Numbered from the stretch's first letter, positions 41,632 to 57,630 are shown. The stretch is 64,000 nucleotides of DNA from Deinococcus arcticus (GCF_003028415.1 NZ_PYSV01000010.1:85560-149559); one strand, 5' to 3'. Notes: generated by a model from the letters alone, not told the origin. A program made the numbers and translations.

Positions 41632-41952
41632 TTAACGCGGCCCCGGTTCCAGGGCCCCGCGCAGCCATGACTGAAATTCTGGCAGGGCGCGGTCGTACTG
41701 CAGGGCGATGATCTCGGGCACCTCATAGGGGTGCAGGGCCTTGATGCGCGCTTCCAGCTCGGGGTACTGCTCGCCGGTGGTCTTGATCAGCAGCAGGCTC
41801 TCAGGGTCCTCGGCGACCTCGCCGTGCCAGCGGTACACGCTTTGCAGGCCCGGCACGATATTCACGCAGCCAGCCAGATGCTCGTTGACCAGAATCCGGG
41901 CCAGATCCAGCGCCCGTTCCGGGGGAAGGGTGACCAGCACGACGAGTGACAT
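41632..41952 (-). CDS. cutA: divalent cation tolerance protein CutA
   Basis: 106-residue trimeric CutA1: VVLVTLPPERALDLARILV, AGCVNIVPGLQSVYRWHGEV (20 residues), LLLIKTT and HPYEVPEIIAL. The family is linked to copper and other metal tolerance but its molecular action is not settled. TAGGCT lies 9 bases before the ATG on the minus strand (41962-41967). Confidence 0.94.
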   Translation of the reverse strand: MSLVVLVTLPPERALDLARILVNEHLAGCVNIVPGLQSVYRWHGEVAEDPESLLLIKTTGEQYPELEARIKALHPYEVPEIIALQYDRALPEFQSWLRGALEPGPR

Positions 41953-42050
41953 ACAAGCCGCAGCCTACACCGGACAGTGGTGGGGCAAGGCGGATGCGTG
42001 AACGTTTGCGCAAGTGCGCCCTATTGGGCGCGGTGTAGGCTGCCCCCATT

Positions 42051-42497
42051 ATGCGGACCGCCGTGCTGATCGCTCTGCTGGTGCTGCTGGGGCTGTTCGC
42101 GGTGCTGAACACCAACGCCCTGATGTACCCGCACACCCTGAGCCTGGGCTTCGTGACCTACCGGGGCGTGCCCATGGGGCTGGTGCTGCTGGTCCTGGCC
42201 ACGCTGATGACGCTGCTGTTCTACTTCTGGGCCGGGCTGACGGGCCTGCGTGCCCAGGCCGACAGCGCCCGGCTGCTGCGCGATATGGAAGCCCTGCGCG
42301 TGAGCCTGGACAGCCAGGAGGGCAGCCGCTTTGCCCAGCTGCAAGAGCACCTGGACCGCCGCTTGCAGGCGCTGGAGGCTGGCAGCGGGCAGAGCAGCGA
42401 GGTGGCGGCCCTGAGCGCCCGCGTAGACGCCCTGGGGCGCGACATGAACCTGCAACTGGCGCAGCTGGACGACTACCTGAAAACCAGGCTGGGCTGA
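42051..42497 (+). CDS. LapA-domain (DUF1049-like) membrane protein
   Basis: 148 residues: helix 1 at 5-22, a VTYRGVPMGLVLLVLATLM second helix, FYFWAGLTGLRAQ, then a long charged coiled-coil cytoplasmic tail. This is the LapA layout (lipopolysaccharide assembly protein A domain), found also in Gram-variable bacteria with unknown function. TAGGCT (42036-42041) lies 9 bases before the ATG. Confidence 0.75.
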   Translation: MRTAVLIALLVLLGLFAVLNTNALMYPHTLSLGFVTYRGVPMGLVLLVLATLMTLLFYFWAGLTGLRAQADSARLLRDMEALRVSLDSQEGSRFAQLQEHLDRRLQALEAGSGQSSEVAALSARVDALGRDMNLQLAQLDDYLKTRLG

Positions 42498-42598
42498 AGC
42501 GGCGCGGCGCCCGGCACTTGAACCCGGTGCAGCCCTCTGCGGGTGCCCGCCCTAGAATGCGCGGGTAGGCAGTTCATCCCAAAGAGGAGTTTGACCGC

Positions 42599-43461
42599 AT
42601 GGCCCTTGACCGTTTTTTTCGTCGCCGTCGCCCGCAGGTGCAGCCGGGCTCCGACGTGCCCGACCTGTGGACCCAGTGCCCCGCCTGCAAAGAGGGGCTA
42701 TACAACCGCGAACTGGAAGCGGCCGCCTTCGTGTGCCCCAAGTGCGGCCACCACCTGCGCCTGGACGCCGGCCAGCGCGTGAGCGTGCTGCTGGATGAAG
42801 ACAGCTTCGTCCAGCGTTCTGGGCGGGTGCACCCCACCGACGCCCTGGGGTTCCAGGACACCGAGAGCTACCCGGAGCGCTTAAGGCGCGCCCAGAAGAA
42901 AACCGGCCGCCCCGACGCTATCCTGACTGGCAGCGGCACCATCCTGGGGCTGCCGGTAACCGTGGCCGTGATGGACTTCGCCTTTTCGGGGGGCAGCATG
43001 GGCAGTGTGGTGGGCGAAGAGATTGCCCGCGCCGCCGAGCACGCCGCCGAGGCCGGCACGCCCCTGGTGATCGTGACCGCCAGCGGCGGGGCGCGCATGC
43101 AGGAAAGTGCGCTCTCCCTGATGCAGATGGCCAAAACCACTGTGGCCCTGGAAGCCCTGACCGAGCGCGGCCTGCCCTACGTGAGTGTGCTGACCGACCC
43201 CACCACGGGCGGCGTGACCGCCAGCTTCGCCACCATTGCTGACGTGATCGTGGCCGAGCCCGGCGCCCTGATTGGTTTTGCCGGGCCGCGCGTGATTCAG
43301 CAGACCATTCGCCAGAGCCTCCCTGAGGGCTTTCAGCGCGCTGAGTTCCTTCTGGCGCACGGCATGGTAGACGCGGTGGTGGACCGCCGCGAGCACCGCG
43401 CGTATCTGGCCTCGCTGCTGGGGCTGCTGACCCGCCGGGAAACGGCCGTGGGGGCGGGCGC

Positions 43462-43465
<4 letters not shown>
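42599..43465 (+). CDS. accD: acetyl-CoA carboxylase carboxyltransferase subunit beta
   Basis: 288 residues. N-terminal zinc ribbon with Cys27, Cys30, Cys46 and Cys49, then the crotonase-fold carboxyltransferase with [12 protein letters not shown] start, [25 protein letters not shown] and [11 protein letters not shown]. It transfers carboxyl from biotin to acetyl-CoA with AccA, the first step of fatty acid synthesis. AGAGGAG lies 10 bases before the ATG. Overlaps accA by ATGA. Confidence 0.96.
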
Positions 43466-44415
<950 letters not shown>

Positions 44416-44426
44416 CCGGCTCTGCC

Positions 44427-44463
44427 AGGGGGCCGCGTCTGTGCTGGACAGACGGCGGCCCCT
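44427..44463 (+). terminator. hairpin after accA
   Basis: GGGGCCGC plus GTCTGT pairs with ACAGAC plus GCGGCCCC (one bulge) around GCTGG, beginning 12 bases after the accA stop; no strong T-run. Confidence 0.65.
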
Positions 44464-44659
44464 CACGTTGCCCTGCGGGGCTGCTCTGCCGGTGCGCGGC
44501 GGGGACGCCCCTGACACCATGGCCGCTCTCACCTCCACCCAGCAGCGGCCGGTCCCGGTGTTTCACCGGAGCGATGATGTGGACCTTGAGACGAATGCGC
44601 GCGGCGAGTCGTTGGCCGTGCCTGACCCCAACAGCGCGGACAGCCGCGCCTGGCATGGA
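44464..44659. other. gap between accA terminator and beta-propeller gene
   Basis: 196 bases. A plus-strand ATG at 44519 opens a frame whose first ~45 residues look protein-like but then run antisense through the beta-propeller gene; no ribosome site is seen. Possibly a remnant. Confidence 0.35.
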
Positions 44660-45667
44660 TCAAGCGGCCTGGGGCAGCGGCCGGGCCTGCAGGGGCGTGC
44701 CGCCCACCCCGCCACTCAGCAGGGTCTGGCCGTCCGGGGTCATGGCCGTGAAGAACGGCAGCGTGCCAGCCTGCCGGCCCTGTTCCCGCCCGGTGGCTGC
44801 GCCGTACACCACGGCGAGGCCGCTAAAGTACCCCACCAGTAGCGTGCGGCCACCGGCACTCAGGCTCAGGGTAACGGGGCCCGCCGCGCAGCGGCCCTGC
44901 CAGAAGGGCATGTCGCAGGGTGCGGTGGGGCGCGGCAGCGTGGTCACGCGGCCGGGCGTGGTCAGGGCGTAGCGGCGCACCGGGTCGTGGCCGTCGGCCA
45001 CATACAGGGCGCGGCTGTCCGGGGTAAAGGCCAGCGAGCGCGCGGTTTTGGCAAAGGCGCCCGGGAGGGCCTGGGCCGCCCAGGTGCGGGTGTCGTACAC
45101 CGTGGCGTGGCTCCGCGTCCCCACGAACAACCGTGTGCCGTCCAGGCTGGGCCGCAGACGTTCGGCGCCCCAGCTGTTCTGCAGCAGCGTGTGTTCCCGC
45201 TCGCCGCTGTCCGTGTTCCACACCTGCACGTCGCCGTTGAAGTTGCCCACATACAGCGCTTGGCCATCTGGGCTGAGGGCCAGGACCTGTGCACCTTCCA
45301 GGCCTTGGCCCGGGCCGCCCAGAGTGCGCAGGGTTTCTCCCCGCCGCACATGCAGGGTGGGCGCCTGTCCTGGCCCCGGCTGGCTCAGCCACGCCAGCGT
45401 GTTCAGGTCCGGCGTCCAGGCCGGGGCCAGGGGCGGCCCGGCCTTGGCGGTGGGCAGCGTAAGGGTCTGCGTGACCCTGCCGGTGTTGGGACCGCGCACC
45501 TCCAGCTGCGAGAAGTCCGGGCCCCGGCCTGTCACCAGTGGAGCAGTCACCACCTGCCCCTGACCGCCGAAGCCCAGCAGCGCGGCGGGGGCACTCCAGC
45601 GCAGCGGGGCAGGGGAGAGGGCCAGAGCTGAACCCAGCACAGCCAGGGCAAAGGGAAGGGCGCGCAT
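44660..45667 (-). CDS. secreted beta-propeller (WD40/YVTN-like) protein
   Basis: 335 residues with a signal peptide (MRALPFALAVLGSALALSPA) and repeated blade motifs such as LALSPDGQALYVGNFNGDVQ, LRPSLDGTRLFVGT, LAFTPDSRALYVADG and LSLSAGGRTLLVGY. Function unknown; such periplasmic propellers often bind proteins. The start at 45665-45667 has TAGGCT 5 bases upstream on the minus strand (45673-45678); the last base of this box belongs to repeat R2 copy 3. Confidence 0.82.
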   Translation of the reverse strand: MRALPFALAVLGSALALSPAPLRWSAPAALLGFGGQGQVVTAPLVTGRGPDFSQLEVRGPNTGRVTQTLTLPTAKAGPPLAPAWTPDLNTLAWLSQPGPGQAPTLHVRRGETLRTLGGPGQGLEGAQVLALSPDGQALYVGNFNGDVQVWNTDSGEREHTLLQNSWGAERLRPSLDGTRLFVGTRSHATVYDTRTWAAQALPGAFAKTARSLAFTPDSRALYVADGHDPVRRYALTTPGRVTTLPRPTAPCDMPFWQGRCAAGPVTLSLSAGGRTLLVGYFSGLAVVYGAATGREQGRQAGTLPFFTAMTPDGQTLLSGGVGGTPLQARPLPQAA

Positions 45668-45677
45668 GCCGCAGCCT

Positions 45678-45747
45678 AAGTCCCTCGCCCCTCCCCCAGG
45701 CCAACGGTTCAGAAGGGCGCAGCAACGTTTCCCGGTGCGAGGCACTT
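45678..45747 (-). repeat. palindromic unit R2, copy 3
   Basis: Minus-strand copy close to R2 copy 1 (23852-23926); lacks a few bases of the core but keeps AACGTTGCTGCGCCCTTC and AACCGTTGGCCTGGGGGA. It abuts R1 copy 4 directly and its end overlaps the promoter box of the beta-propeller gene. Confidence 0.85.
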
Positions 45748-45926
45748 AGACGGACGGCCGTGCATGTCCGGAACATCCGGGAAGAAGGGGAGGTTTCCCG
45801 CCTGCGGCACTGCTCCAGCCCAATGCCCGGGCAGCTGTCTCCTTTCCTGCTCTGCTCCGCAGCGCTGCGAGTTCCTCCGGTCGGAAACATCCCGTCATGG
45901 GGTACGGCTTTGTTCGGAACTCGTCT
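45748..45926 (+). repeat. dispersed element R1, copy 4
   Basis: 179 bases, AGACGGACGGCCGTGCATG to CGGAACTCGTCT. Most similar to copy 1 in the middle (CTTTCCTGCTCTGCTCCGC, CGAGTTCCTCCGGTCGGAAA). Its right end reaches the last base of the ttcA stop codon. The right-end palindrome has decayed in this copy. Confidence 0.88.
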
Positions 45927-46810
45927 TAGCCCAGCAGGCTCAGTTCGTTCAGGTCAGTCAGGAATTCGCGCTCGGGGTAACGCTCGGCGTCAAAGCCGGT
46001 GTCGCCCTCGGCCGGGGTCACGCTCAGCGAGGCAAAATCGAACAGCGCGCGGTCCAGCAGGTGGCTGGGGGTCACGCGGGTCAGGGCCCGCAGGATGTTG
46101 TTCAGGCGTCCGGGGTGCTCGCGCTCCCAGCCCTGGAGCATCTCGCCCACAATCTTGCGCTGCAGGTTCTCCTGACTGCCGCACAGGTTGCAGGGAATGA
46201 TGGGAAAGGCGCGCGCCTGGGCATAGCGGATGATCTCGCTTTCGGCCACATACGCCAGCGGGCGGATCACCACGTTCGTGCCGTCGTCGCTTTGCAGCTT
46301 GGGCGGCATGGCCTTGAGGCGGGCGCCGAAGAACAGGTTCATGAACAGCGTTTCCAGAATGTCATCGCGGTGGTGGCCCAGGGCGATCTTGGTGGCGCCA
46401 ATCTTGCGGGCGTGCGCGTACAGAATGCCCCTTCTGAGGCGGCTGCACAGCGCGCAGGTGGTTTTTCCCTCAGGCGTCTTGTCCTTCACCACGCTGTAGG
46501 TGTCTTCACTCAGCGCGTCAAAGCGCACGCCCAGTTCGCGCAGGTGGCGCGGCAGCACGTCCCTGGGAAAGCCCGGCTGGCCCTGGTCCAGGTTGACCGC
46601 CACCAGCTCAAAGTCAATGGGCGCCCGTTTTTGCAGGTGCAGCAGCACGTCCAGCAGCGTGTAGCTGTCCTTGCCGCCGGACAGGCAGACCATTACCCGG
46701 TCGCCGTCTTCAATCATGCGGTAATCGCCAATGGCCTGCCCCACCCCCTTCACGATGGGAGCAAACAGGCGGGCGGTGTCGGGGGCAGAGGTGGGGGCAG
46801 GGTGGGTCAT
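45926..46810 (-). CDS. ttcA: tRNA 2-thiocytidine synthetase TtcA
   Basis: 294 residues. PP-loop SGGKDS at 44-49 binds ATP; CALC (Cys119, Cys122) and CNLC near 221 supply the Fe-S cluster Cys of the TtcA group, which thiolates cytidine 32 of tRNAs. [16 protein letters not shown] is another family block. The stop codon's last base is the end base of R1 copy 4, so the R1 hairpins would be transcribed at the 3' end. A 231-base gap upstream (46811-47041) shows no gene. Confidence 0.93.
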   Translation of the reverse strand: MTHPAPTSAPDTARLFAPIVKGVGQAIGDYRMIEDGDRVMVCLSGGKDSYTLLDVLLHLQKRAPIDFELVAVNLDQGQPGFPRDVLPRHLRELGVRFDALSEDTYSVVKDKTPEGKTTCALCSRLRRGILYAHARKIGATKIALGHHRDDILETLFMNLFFGARLKAMPPKLQSDDGTNVVIRPLAYVAESEIIRYAQARAFPIIPCNLCGSQENLQRKIVGEMLQGWEREHPGRLNNILRALTRVTPSHLLDRALFDFASLSVTPAEGDTGFDAERYPEREFLTDLNELSLLG

Positions 46811-47041
46811 GGCGCGCTAACGGCCCATGGTACGCGCTGGGCGCGCGGGCATATGTTCCCTGGCTCTCCTGGGCCACGTGGGGGCGACCCGGGGCGTTCC
46901 ATCAAGCCCCGCTCATGCTTTGGGGGGATGAGGGGCCTGTGGGCGGCGTGGCAGACTGCCCCGCATGACGGCCCCGCCCCGCGCCCCTGTCCGTGACGCC
47001 GTGCCCATCAGCGCTCACCGGAAGCGGGTACAGTGACCCGG

Positions 47042-49476
<2,435 letters not shown>

Positions 49477-49477
<1 letters not shown>

Positions 49478-49650
49478 GACGACTTCCGAAACATCCCGTC
49501 ATGCGTGACGGGATTGTTCTGACCTGAGGGACGCGCAGAGCGGCGGCGCAGGAAAAAAGACGGCGGTCCGGGCATTGGACTGCCCCCAGCCGAAGGCAGG
49601 AAACATCCCCCTTCTTCCCGGATGTTCCGGACATGGACGGCCGTCCGTAT
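49477..49650 (-). repeat. dispersed element R1, copy 5
   Basis: 174 bases, inverted: AGACGACTTCCGAAACATCC at left, GGACGGCCGTCCGTAT at right. Right after the PBP stop it has a hairpin with arms ATCCCGTCA (49493-49501) and TGACGGGAT (49506-49514), the same position as the hairpin of copy 3 but with a different, still complementary sequence. Confidence 0.9.
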
Positions 49651-49762
49651 GCGGCGGAGTGCCGGGCCCAGCTTCCGGGTCAACCGCCCACTTCTGAGCT
49701 CCTGGTGGCTGTTCTGGACTCTATTCCCTGCTCTGTGGGTGCAGCCGCTCTACACTGCCCCC

Positions 49763-50002
49763 ATGCCCTGGACCCTCTGGCTGGTCACCCTGCTGGCCTG
49801 TGTGCTGGCCCCCCTGAGTGTGCTGGCGCTGGGCCGGGCCCTGCCCCGACTTTCGGTGCCGGGACTGCTGGGTGAGGGGCTGACCATGGCCCTGCTGGTG
49901 CTGCTCCTGACCCAGGACGCGCCGCTGTACGCCCTGCTGCTGGTGTTTGTGGCGGGAGCGGTGGGCACGGGGGCGGCCCTGTACCGTCACCTGAATACAT
50001 AG
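49763..50002 (+). CDS. small membrane protein, 79 residues, three helices
   Basis: Hydrophobic segments at about 3-22, 32-48 and 52-72. Size and layout recall small subunits such as MrpF, but no partner genes are near and no motif confirms this. TACACT (49751-49756) lies 6 bases before the ATG. Confidence 0.6.
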   Translation: MPWTLWLVTLLACVLAPLSVLALGRALPRLSVPGLLGEGLTMALLVLLLTQDAPLYALLLVFVAGAVGTGAALYRHLNT

Positions 50003-50041
50003 ACCCCAGCCCCCGGTCCACGCTGGTCTAGACTGCCGCCC

Positions 50042-50953
50042 ATGTCTGCCCGTGCGCGCGGCGCGCTGCTTCTGCTGCTGGTCACCTGCCTGTGGGGCAG
50101 CACGTTCGCTGTGGTCAAGACGCTGGGCGAGAGCCTGAGCGCGCCGCTGCTGATCGCGTGGCGCTTTTCCATTGCGGCCGTGGCCCTGCTGCCACTGCTG
50201 CTGTGGCGCCCGCGTACGCCCCGGACCCTGCCAGTCCCCGCCCACCCCCTGTGGCGCGACGGTCTGATGCTGGGCGCGTGGCTGATTGCGGGTTACGGCA
50301 CCCAGACCATCGCCCTGCAGACCACCACCGCCAACCGCGCAGCCTTTTTCACGGCCCTGAGCGTGGTGCTGGTGCCGCTGTGGCTGGCCCTGGCCCAGCG
50401 CCGCCGCCTGCCGCTGACCCTGTGGGCGGCGCTGCCGCTGGCGGTGGCGGGGCTGGGCCTGCTGTCCTGGGAGGGCGGCGCCTGGGTGGTGGGCGACGCC
50501 TGGGCGCTGGCCTGCGCCGTCACCTACGCCGGGTTCATCGTGGCGCTGGAGGGCACGGCGCACCGCCACGCGGCCCTGCCCTTCACGGCCGCGCAGGTGC
50601 TCAGCGTGACAGGCCTGGCCTGGGGGTGGGCGCTGCTGAGCGCCCCGGCCACCGTGCTGCCGCCCCCCGACGCCTGGGCGCCGCTGCTGTACCTGGGCGT
50701 GGCCGCCACAGCGGTCACCACCCTGCTGCAAACGGTGGGCCAGCGCCACGTCAGCGCCGCCGAGGCCAGCCTGATCTACGCCCTGGAACCGGTGACCGCC
50801 ACCGCCTTCAGTTACGCGCTGCTGCGCGAGCAGGTGGGGCTGCGCGGGGCCCTGGGGGGCGTGCTGGTGGTGGTTGCCACGGTGCTCAGCCAGCGCGCCA
50901 CGCCCCACGCCGAAACACCTGCGCCCCAGGCTGAGGAGCCCCAGGCCGGGTGA
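50042..50953 (+). CDS. EamA/DMT family transporter
   Basis: 303 residues, ten predicted helices in two EamA repeats: [17 protein letters not shown] with the start of repeat 1, [18 protein letters not shown], and [20 protein letters not shown] in repeat 2. Exports or imports metabolites of unknown identity. The C-terminus is a short polar tail. TAGACT (50029-50034) lies 7 bases before the ATG. Confidence 0.88.
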   Translation: MSARARGALLLLLVTCLWGSTFAVVKTLGESLSAPLLIAWRFSIAAVALLPLLLWRPRTPRTLPVPAHPLWRDGLMLGAWLIAGYGTQTIALQTTTANRAAFFTALSVVLVPLWLALAQRRRLPLTLWAALPLAVAGLGLLSWEGGAWVVGDAWALACAVTYAGFIVALEGTAHRHAALPFTAAQVLSVTGLAWGWALLSAPATVLPPPDAWAPLLYLGVAATAVTTLLQTVGQRHVSAAEASLIYALEPVTATAFSYALLREQVGLRGALGGVLVVVATVLSQRATPHAETPAPQAEEPQAG

Positions 50954-50973
50954 CGGCGCTCAACGCCGGGGGC

Positions 50974-51456
50974 TCAGCGGGGGCGGGTCTGGTCGGGAAT
51001 GAGCAGAGTCTTCAGGGCGGGGCTGCTGCCCCACACGCTGCGCAGGCTGCCCTGCAGGGCCGAATCGCGTACGGCGCGGTACAGCGCTGGCTGCAGGCTG
51101 GCCGACGGATACACGGCGCGCGTGCCCTGGGTGCCCACCTTCACGTCCAGCGGAAAGCCCAGCGCCAGCGCCGAGATCAGGGCGCCGCCCAGCAGAAAGC
51201 CGCCCAGCGCCCCCGCGCCCAGGTGCCAGGGGTGCTCCAGCGGCGTGGGAATCAGGCGCAGGGTCGCCACTGCCACGCCCACGCCCAGCAGGGCCGCCAG
51301 CAGCGCGGCCGCCGGGCTGTCCACCAGGGCATTGGCCAGAAAGCAGGCGGCCAGCCCCCCGGCGCCCCAGGCCAGCCCCGCCAGCCCGCGCCGCGCGCCC
51401 AGGGCCGTCAACACAGCCCACAGGGTCACCAGCAGCGCATCAAACCACGTGATCAC
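50974..51456 (-). CDS. CvpA family-like membrane protein
   Basis: 160 residues with four predicted helices in the first 110 and a polar C-terminal tail. The start [20 protein letters not shown] followed by [14 protein letters not shown] is typical of CvpA (colicin V production) proteins. Start is GTG with TACACT 6 bases upstream on the minus strand (51463-51468). Diverges from the response regulator. Confidence 0.65.
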   Translation of the reverse strand: MITWFDALLVTLWAVLTALGARRGLAGLAWGAGGLAACFLANALVDSPAAALLAALLGVGVAVATLRLIPTPLEHPWHLGAGALGGFLLGGALISALALGFPLDVKVGTQGTRAVYPSASLQPALYRAVRDSALQGSLRSVWGSSPALKTLLIPDQTRPR

Positions 51457-51541
51457 CCTGCCAGTGTACAGGGGGCGCGCTTACAAATTCCTGCCCGCCT
51501 TTGCCACGGTGTGGGCCCGGGGGCTGCCCTACACTGGGGCC

Positions 51542-52186
<645 letters not shown>

Positions 52187-52208
52187 AAAGGGCCCACAGA
52201 ACCGCCAC

Positions 52209-52439
52209 GTGCGCCCGCCGGCCGCCGCCCCCGTCACCTTTCAGGCCGGCTGTGGCCGCGAGTGGAGCCTGCCCAGCGCGGAGCCGGATCTCGCCTATAC
52301 CGAGCAGGCGTTTCCAGAGTGCCCCGGTTGCCTGCACCGGGTCGAGCCGGAAGGCACGCTGCCGTTTTGCACCCTGCGCCCGGTGGGCACGGCCCATCCG
52401 TTTGCAGCGCTTTCGGGGTTGTCGTGGCCGGAGGACTGA
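52209..52439 (+). CDS. small Cys-containing protein, unknown
   Basis: 76 residues from the GTG at 52209 (a start at 52170 inside the regulator gene is also open). Contains AGCGREW and [11 protein letters not shown], a possible small metal site, and no hydrophobic helix. It fills the gap between the regulator and the beta-lactamase-like gene and ends two bases before the latter's start, which suggests coupling and that it is real. Confidence 0.45.
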   Translation: MRPPAAAPVTFQAGCGREWSLPSAEPDLAYTEQAFPECPGCLHRVEPEGTLPFCTLRPVGTAHPFAALSGLSWPED

Positions 52440-52441
52440 CT

Positions 52442-53293
52442 GTGCTGGGTGGGCTGGCGGCCTTCCACGAGCGGCTGCGTGGGGCCGGTTTTCCCGGCCG
52501 CGTGGGGCTGCGGGTCTGTGCCCTGGACGGCACTGAACTGGTGGCCACCGGGGCCGACGAGGTGTTTCCGGCCGCCAGCACCATCAAGGTGCCCCTCTTG
52601 GTGATGGCGCTGCAGGCGGCGCAGACCGGCCGGCTGCCCCTGCATGGCCGCGTGACCATGACGGCCGAAGACCGCGCCGGGGGCGCCGGGGTGCTGCACG
52701 AACTGGCCCCGGGCCTCGCCCTCACGTGGCAGGACGTGCTGACCCTGATGATCGTAGTGAGCGACAACACCGCCACGAATATGGTGATTGAAGCGCTGGG
52801 ACTGGAGGCGGTGAACGACTGGCTGGCCGCCCACGGCCTGGGCGGCACCCGACTGGTGGGCCCCTTGCAGCGCCCGCCGCACCTGCAGAACGAGGCCCAG
52901 CGCCGGGGCGAGCGTAATGCCACCACCGCCCGCGACCAGACCGAGGTGCTGCGCGCCCTGGTGGCGGGCGAGTGGCTGGACCCCACACACACGGCGCTGG
53001 CCCTGAGCATTCTGGAGCGCCAGCAGTACCGCGACCTGATTGGCCGCCGCCTTCCGCGCGATGAGGAAGGCCAGCTGCGCTTCCGCGTGGCCAGCAAGAG
53101 CGGCGAATTGCTGGGTGTTCGCCACGATGTGGGCGTGCTCTGGACCCCCCGGCCCCTCCTGGTGGCCCTGCTGTCCCGGGACGGCGGCGACCCCCGCGAA
53201 CACCCGGAAAACCGCGATGTCCTGGCCCTGGCCGCCGCCCTGTGGCCCCTGCTGGCCGAACTGGGGCAGGTGGGGTCAGGGGGGGACATTTAA
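52442..53293 (+). CDS. class A beta-lactamase-like serine hydrolase
   Basis: 283 residues from the GTG at 52442, set by GGAGG 7 bases upstream. SxxK is Ser46-Thr-Ile-Lys49 in [10 protein letters not shown], the second motif is SDN at 107-109, and KSG appears in VASKSGEL. The Glu of the class A omega loop (ExxLN) is not clear: the region reads [10 protein letters not shown]. No signal peptide, so it may be cytosolic, and activity on beta-lactams is uncertain; many such proteins are general serine hydrolases. Confidence 0.82.
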   Translation: MLGGLAAFHERLRGAGFPGRVGLRVCALDGTELVATGADEVFPAASTIKVPLLVMALQAAQTGRLPLHGRVTMTAEDRAGGAGVLHELAPGLALTWQDVLTLMIVVSDNTATNMVIEALGLEAVNDWLAAHGLGGTRLVGPLQRPPHLQNEAQRRGERNATTARDQTEVLRALVAGEWLDPTHTALALSILERQQYRDLIGRRLPRDEEGQLRFRVASKSGELLGVRHDVGVLWTPRPLLVALLSRDGGDPREHPENRDVLALAAALWPLLAELGQVGSGGDI

Positions 53294-53373
53294 CCGCTCG
53301 GTCAGGCGCATCATGCAGGGTGCCAGAGCCCTGCTTTCTGCCTGGAGAGCGCGGCTGGGCGCGTGTTCGGCGC

Positions 53374-53383
53374 GTGGTATGCT
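53374..53383 (+). promoter_or_regulatory. extended -10 element of the cytochrome operon
   Basis: TGGTATGCT: a TATGCT box with an upstream TG one base before it. The leader to the cytochrome c GTG is about 85 bases. Confidence 0.5.
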
Positions 53384-53473
53384 GACCCGCATTAGGCCAG
53401 TTGAGCGCAGGTTTTCCCGTCCGCCAAGCGGAGCGGAACTGTACAGGCCACTTCACGCTGAGGGAGAGGGAAC

Positions 53474-54334
<861 letters not shown>

Positions 54335-54347
54335 GAGAGGTAGAGAC

Positions 54348-55030
54348 ATGACCCGTTACAAGAAACAAGACCCGGAAATGACGCGCCGCCGCTTCGTAAA
54401 CGCGGCCATGGGTGGGGCGGCCGCTGTGGGCACGCTAGGCCTAGTGAGTGCCCTGGGCGGTGCCAAACCTGTCTTACGTATCACGCCAGACAAGGCGCCG
54501 CCGCGTGCCGGCGACATCCTGGTGCATGCCACAGCGGCCAAGGAGGGGCAGATTATCCGCCCTTCGGAGATTACCGACCGGGTGATTCAGGCTTGGCCCA
54601 TGGGCAAAGACCAAGATGGTAATGATGTCATTCGAAAGGCCGAGCCCAACAATCTGGTAGGGGTTCAGCGGTTTCGCAAGGACAGCTTCAAGGTGCCGGG
54701 AGAAGGCGAGCACGTTGAACTCAAGCTGGAAGGGATCGCGGAAGACGGCATCGTCGTGTATTCCAACAAATGCACCCATGCTGGTTGCAGCCCGGAAAAC
54801 TATGCCAAAGACACCAGCAAGCTGTTCTGCAGCTGCCACTCTGGGCTTTACGATCCTCTGCAGGGTTGCAAGGTGATAGGTGGGCCACCTCCCCGCGCCA
54901 TGCCACAGTTGCCGATCAAGGTAGAGGGCGACCGACTCGTGGTCACTGAAACCTTTGTGTCTGCACCGTTCGGCTTTCTGAATAACTTGGACTGGGAAAC
55001 ATATCTGCAGCGGGTGAAGGAGATCTTGGG

Positions 55031-55034
<4 letters not shown>
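54348..55034 (+). CDS. Rieske iron-sulfur protein
   Basis: 228 residues, start set by AGAGAGG 8-14 bases upstream. N-terminal [12 protein letters not shown] is a twin-arginine signal with a helix that stays as membrane anchor. The 2Fe-2S site is Cys142-Thr-His144 in CTHAGC and Cys161 and His164 in CSCHSG, with Cys147 and Cys163 for the disulfide. It takes electrons from menaquinol in the bc complex. GC content is visibly lower than in neighbours. Confidence 0.93.
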
Positions 55035-56344
<1,310 letters not shown>

Positions 56345-56359
56345 ACCCGCCTTTTCCCG

Positions 56360-56394
56360 GCCGCCCTGGTGATCTCGCCAGGGCGGCTTCTCTT
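56360..56394 (+). terminator. intrinsic terminator after cytochrome b
   Basis: GCCGCCCTGG pairs with CCAGGGCGGC around an 8-base loop, followed by TTCTCTT. Confidence 0.85.
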
Positions 56395-56438
56395 GGCAGC
56401 TACCCCATCGTCAGCGCTGGCTGTGCTTGACTGGGCCC

Positions 56439-56630
56439 ATGAACGATCTGGCGCGTCATCTGGCTACCGAAGCCCGCCGCCTGGGTTTGGCAACGGATGA
56501 GGTGCCTGATCCGGCCAGCCTCGCGGCGTTCGCTGCCGTGGTGTTGGAGGAACTGATGGCCCTCGGCCTGCTGCCCAGCCCCGAGCCAGAATTGGGCTGC
56601 TGGGCCCAGGCTCGCCAGCCGACCAACTGA
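56439..56630 (+). CDS. small hypothetical protein, 63 residues
   Basis: Begins [20 protein letters not shown], mostly helical, no membrane segment or known motif; a start four codons earlier at 56427 is also possible. No clear ribosome site. Short and unrecognised, so moderate confidence. Confidence 0.45.
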   Translation: MNDLARHLATEARRLGLATDEVPDPASLAAFAAVVLEELMALGLLPSPEPELGCWAQARQPTN

Positions 56631-56674
56631 ACACCGCTCCACACACGGGGCGGGAGCGGCGGGGCAGAGAAGAT

Positions 56675-56923
56675 TTAAGCCTCAACGCGGTTGGGGTTGA
56701 TCTTGAGGGCCGGCGACACGCCTTCACGGCTGCCAGCGGCGTAACCGACCTGGGCGCCGAATTGCCACGCCAGCTTGATCATGAACTGAATGGCGTCCTC
56801 GTCGTGCGCGCTGATCAGCTGGCGCAGATGCTCGGGCAGACCGTCGGGGAGGGGCATGGCGCGGAGCTGCTCCCCGTATTCGCTGCGGAGCTGCTCGAAC
56901 CACTCGGCGTAGGGGTTCGTCAT
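56675..56923 (-). CDS. conserved-looking hypothetical protein, 82 residues
   Basis: Acidic helical protein starting [20 protein letters not shown] and containing [20 protein letters not shown]. The ATG has TAAGAT 6 bases upstream on the minus strand (56930-56935), the leaderless layout, which supports it being expressed. Family and role not recognised. Confidence 0.7.
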   Translation of the reverse strand: MTNPYAEWFEQLRSEYGEQLRAMPLPDGLPEHLRQLISAHDEDAIQFMIKLAWQFGAQVGYAAGSREGVSPALKINPNRVEA

Positions 56924-57094
56924 GGGTCTATCTTAACAGGAGGACGCTCAAGGAATGTAAGCGGCGCTGCCCCTGTTCAGCGCGCGGCGGCGCTGTTCGG
57001 TGCAGATGAACCTCACGTCTGGCGCCCAGCCGGTCCGCTCCGACTTTGCTTTCCACGCACGTTTTTATTTCTCCAATGGTGTTACGCTTCACGC

Positions 57095-57517
57095 ATGACG
57101 GCGACCACTACTCCCGAACACACCGGCAGCGTGCCTGCCCATGACATCAGCATCAGCGAATTTGGTGCGCAAAAGGCCCTGAGCATCCTGGCCAGCAGCG
57201 GCAAGGAAAACGCGGGCGTGCGCGTGTTTATCAAGAGCGGCGGTTGCAGCGGCTATCAGTACGGCATGGCCATTGATGACCGCGAGCTGGACGGCGACAC
57301 CATCGTGTACGACCGGGGTGTGAAGCTGCTGGTTGACCGCATGAGCCTGCCCCTCCTGCGCGGCAGCGAGGTGGATTTCGTGGAGAACATGATGGGCGGT
57401 GGCTTCACCGTGAACAACCCCAACGCCACGTCGGCCTGCGGTTGCGGCTCCTCGTTCCGTACCGACGGCAGTCAGTCGCCTGACAGCGAGGGCAGCAGCG
57501 GCTGCGGCAGCCACTAA
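57095..57517 (+). CDS. A-type iron-sulfur carrier (IscA/ErpA/SufA family)
   Basis: 140 residues. The three conserved Cys of A-type carriers are Cys51 (GGCSGYQYG) and Cys115 and Cys117 (SACGCGSSF). The protein carries an N-terminal extension (TATTTPEHT) and a Ser/Gly-rich tail with an extra Cys137 (SSGCGSH) not usual for the family. It transfers Fe-S clusters to target proteins. TACGCT (57083-57088) lies 6 bases before the ATG. Confidence 0.92.
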   Translation: MTATTTPEHTGSVPAHDISISEFGAQKALSILASSGKENAGVRVFIKSGGCSGYQYGMAIDDRELDGDTIVYDRGVKLLVDRMSLPLLRGSEVDFVENMMGGGFTVNNPNATSACGCGSSFRTDGSQSPDSEGSSGCGSH

Positions 57518-57541
57518 CAGGCAGTCACGAACACCAGCGTG

Positions 57542-57575
57542 GGCCGGTCAGGGAGATTCTCTGGCCGGCTTTTCT
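57542..57575 (+). terminator. intrinsic terminator after the Fe-S carrier
   Basis: GCCGGTCAGGGAGA pairs with TTCTCTGGCCGGC (with small bulges), followed by TTTTCT. Confidence 0.7.
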
Positions 57576-57630
57576 GGTTGGGCGCGGTCGCCCCAGGCAC
57601 AGCCCCGGCAGGCGCTGACCCGAGTTCTTC

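Noticed and set aside
44519..44842. Plus-strand gene at the end of accA region
   Set aside because: First ~45 codons look plausible but there is no ribosome site and the rest is antisense to the beta-propeller gene.
49763..50002. MrpF-type antiporter subunit
   Set aside because: Only size and helix number agree; no other mrp genes are adjacent.
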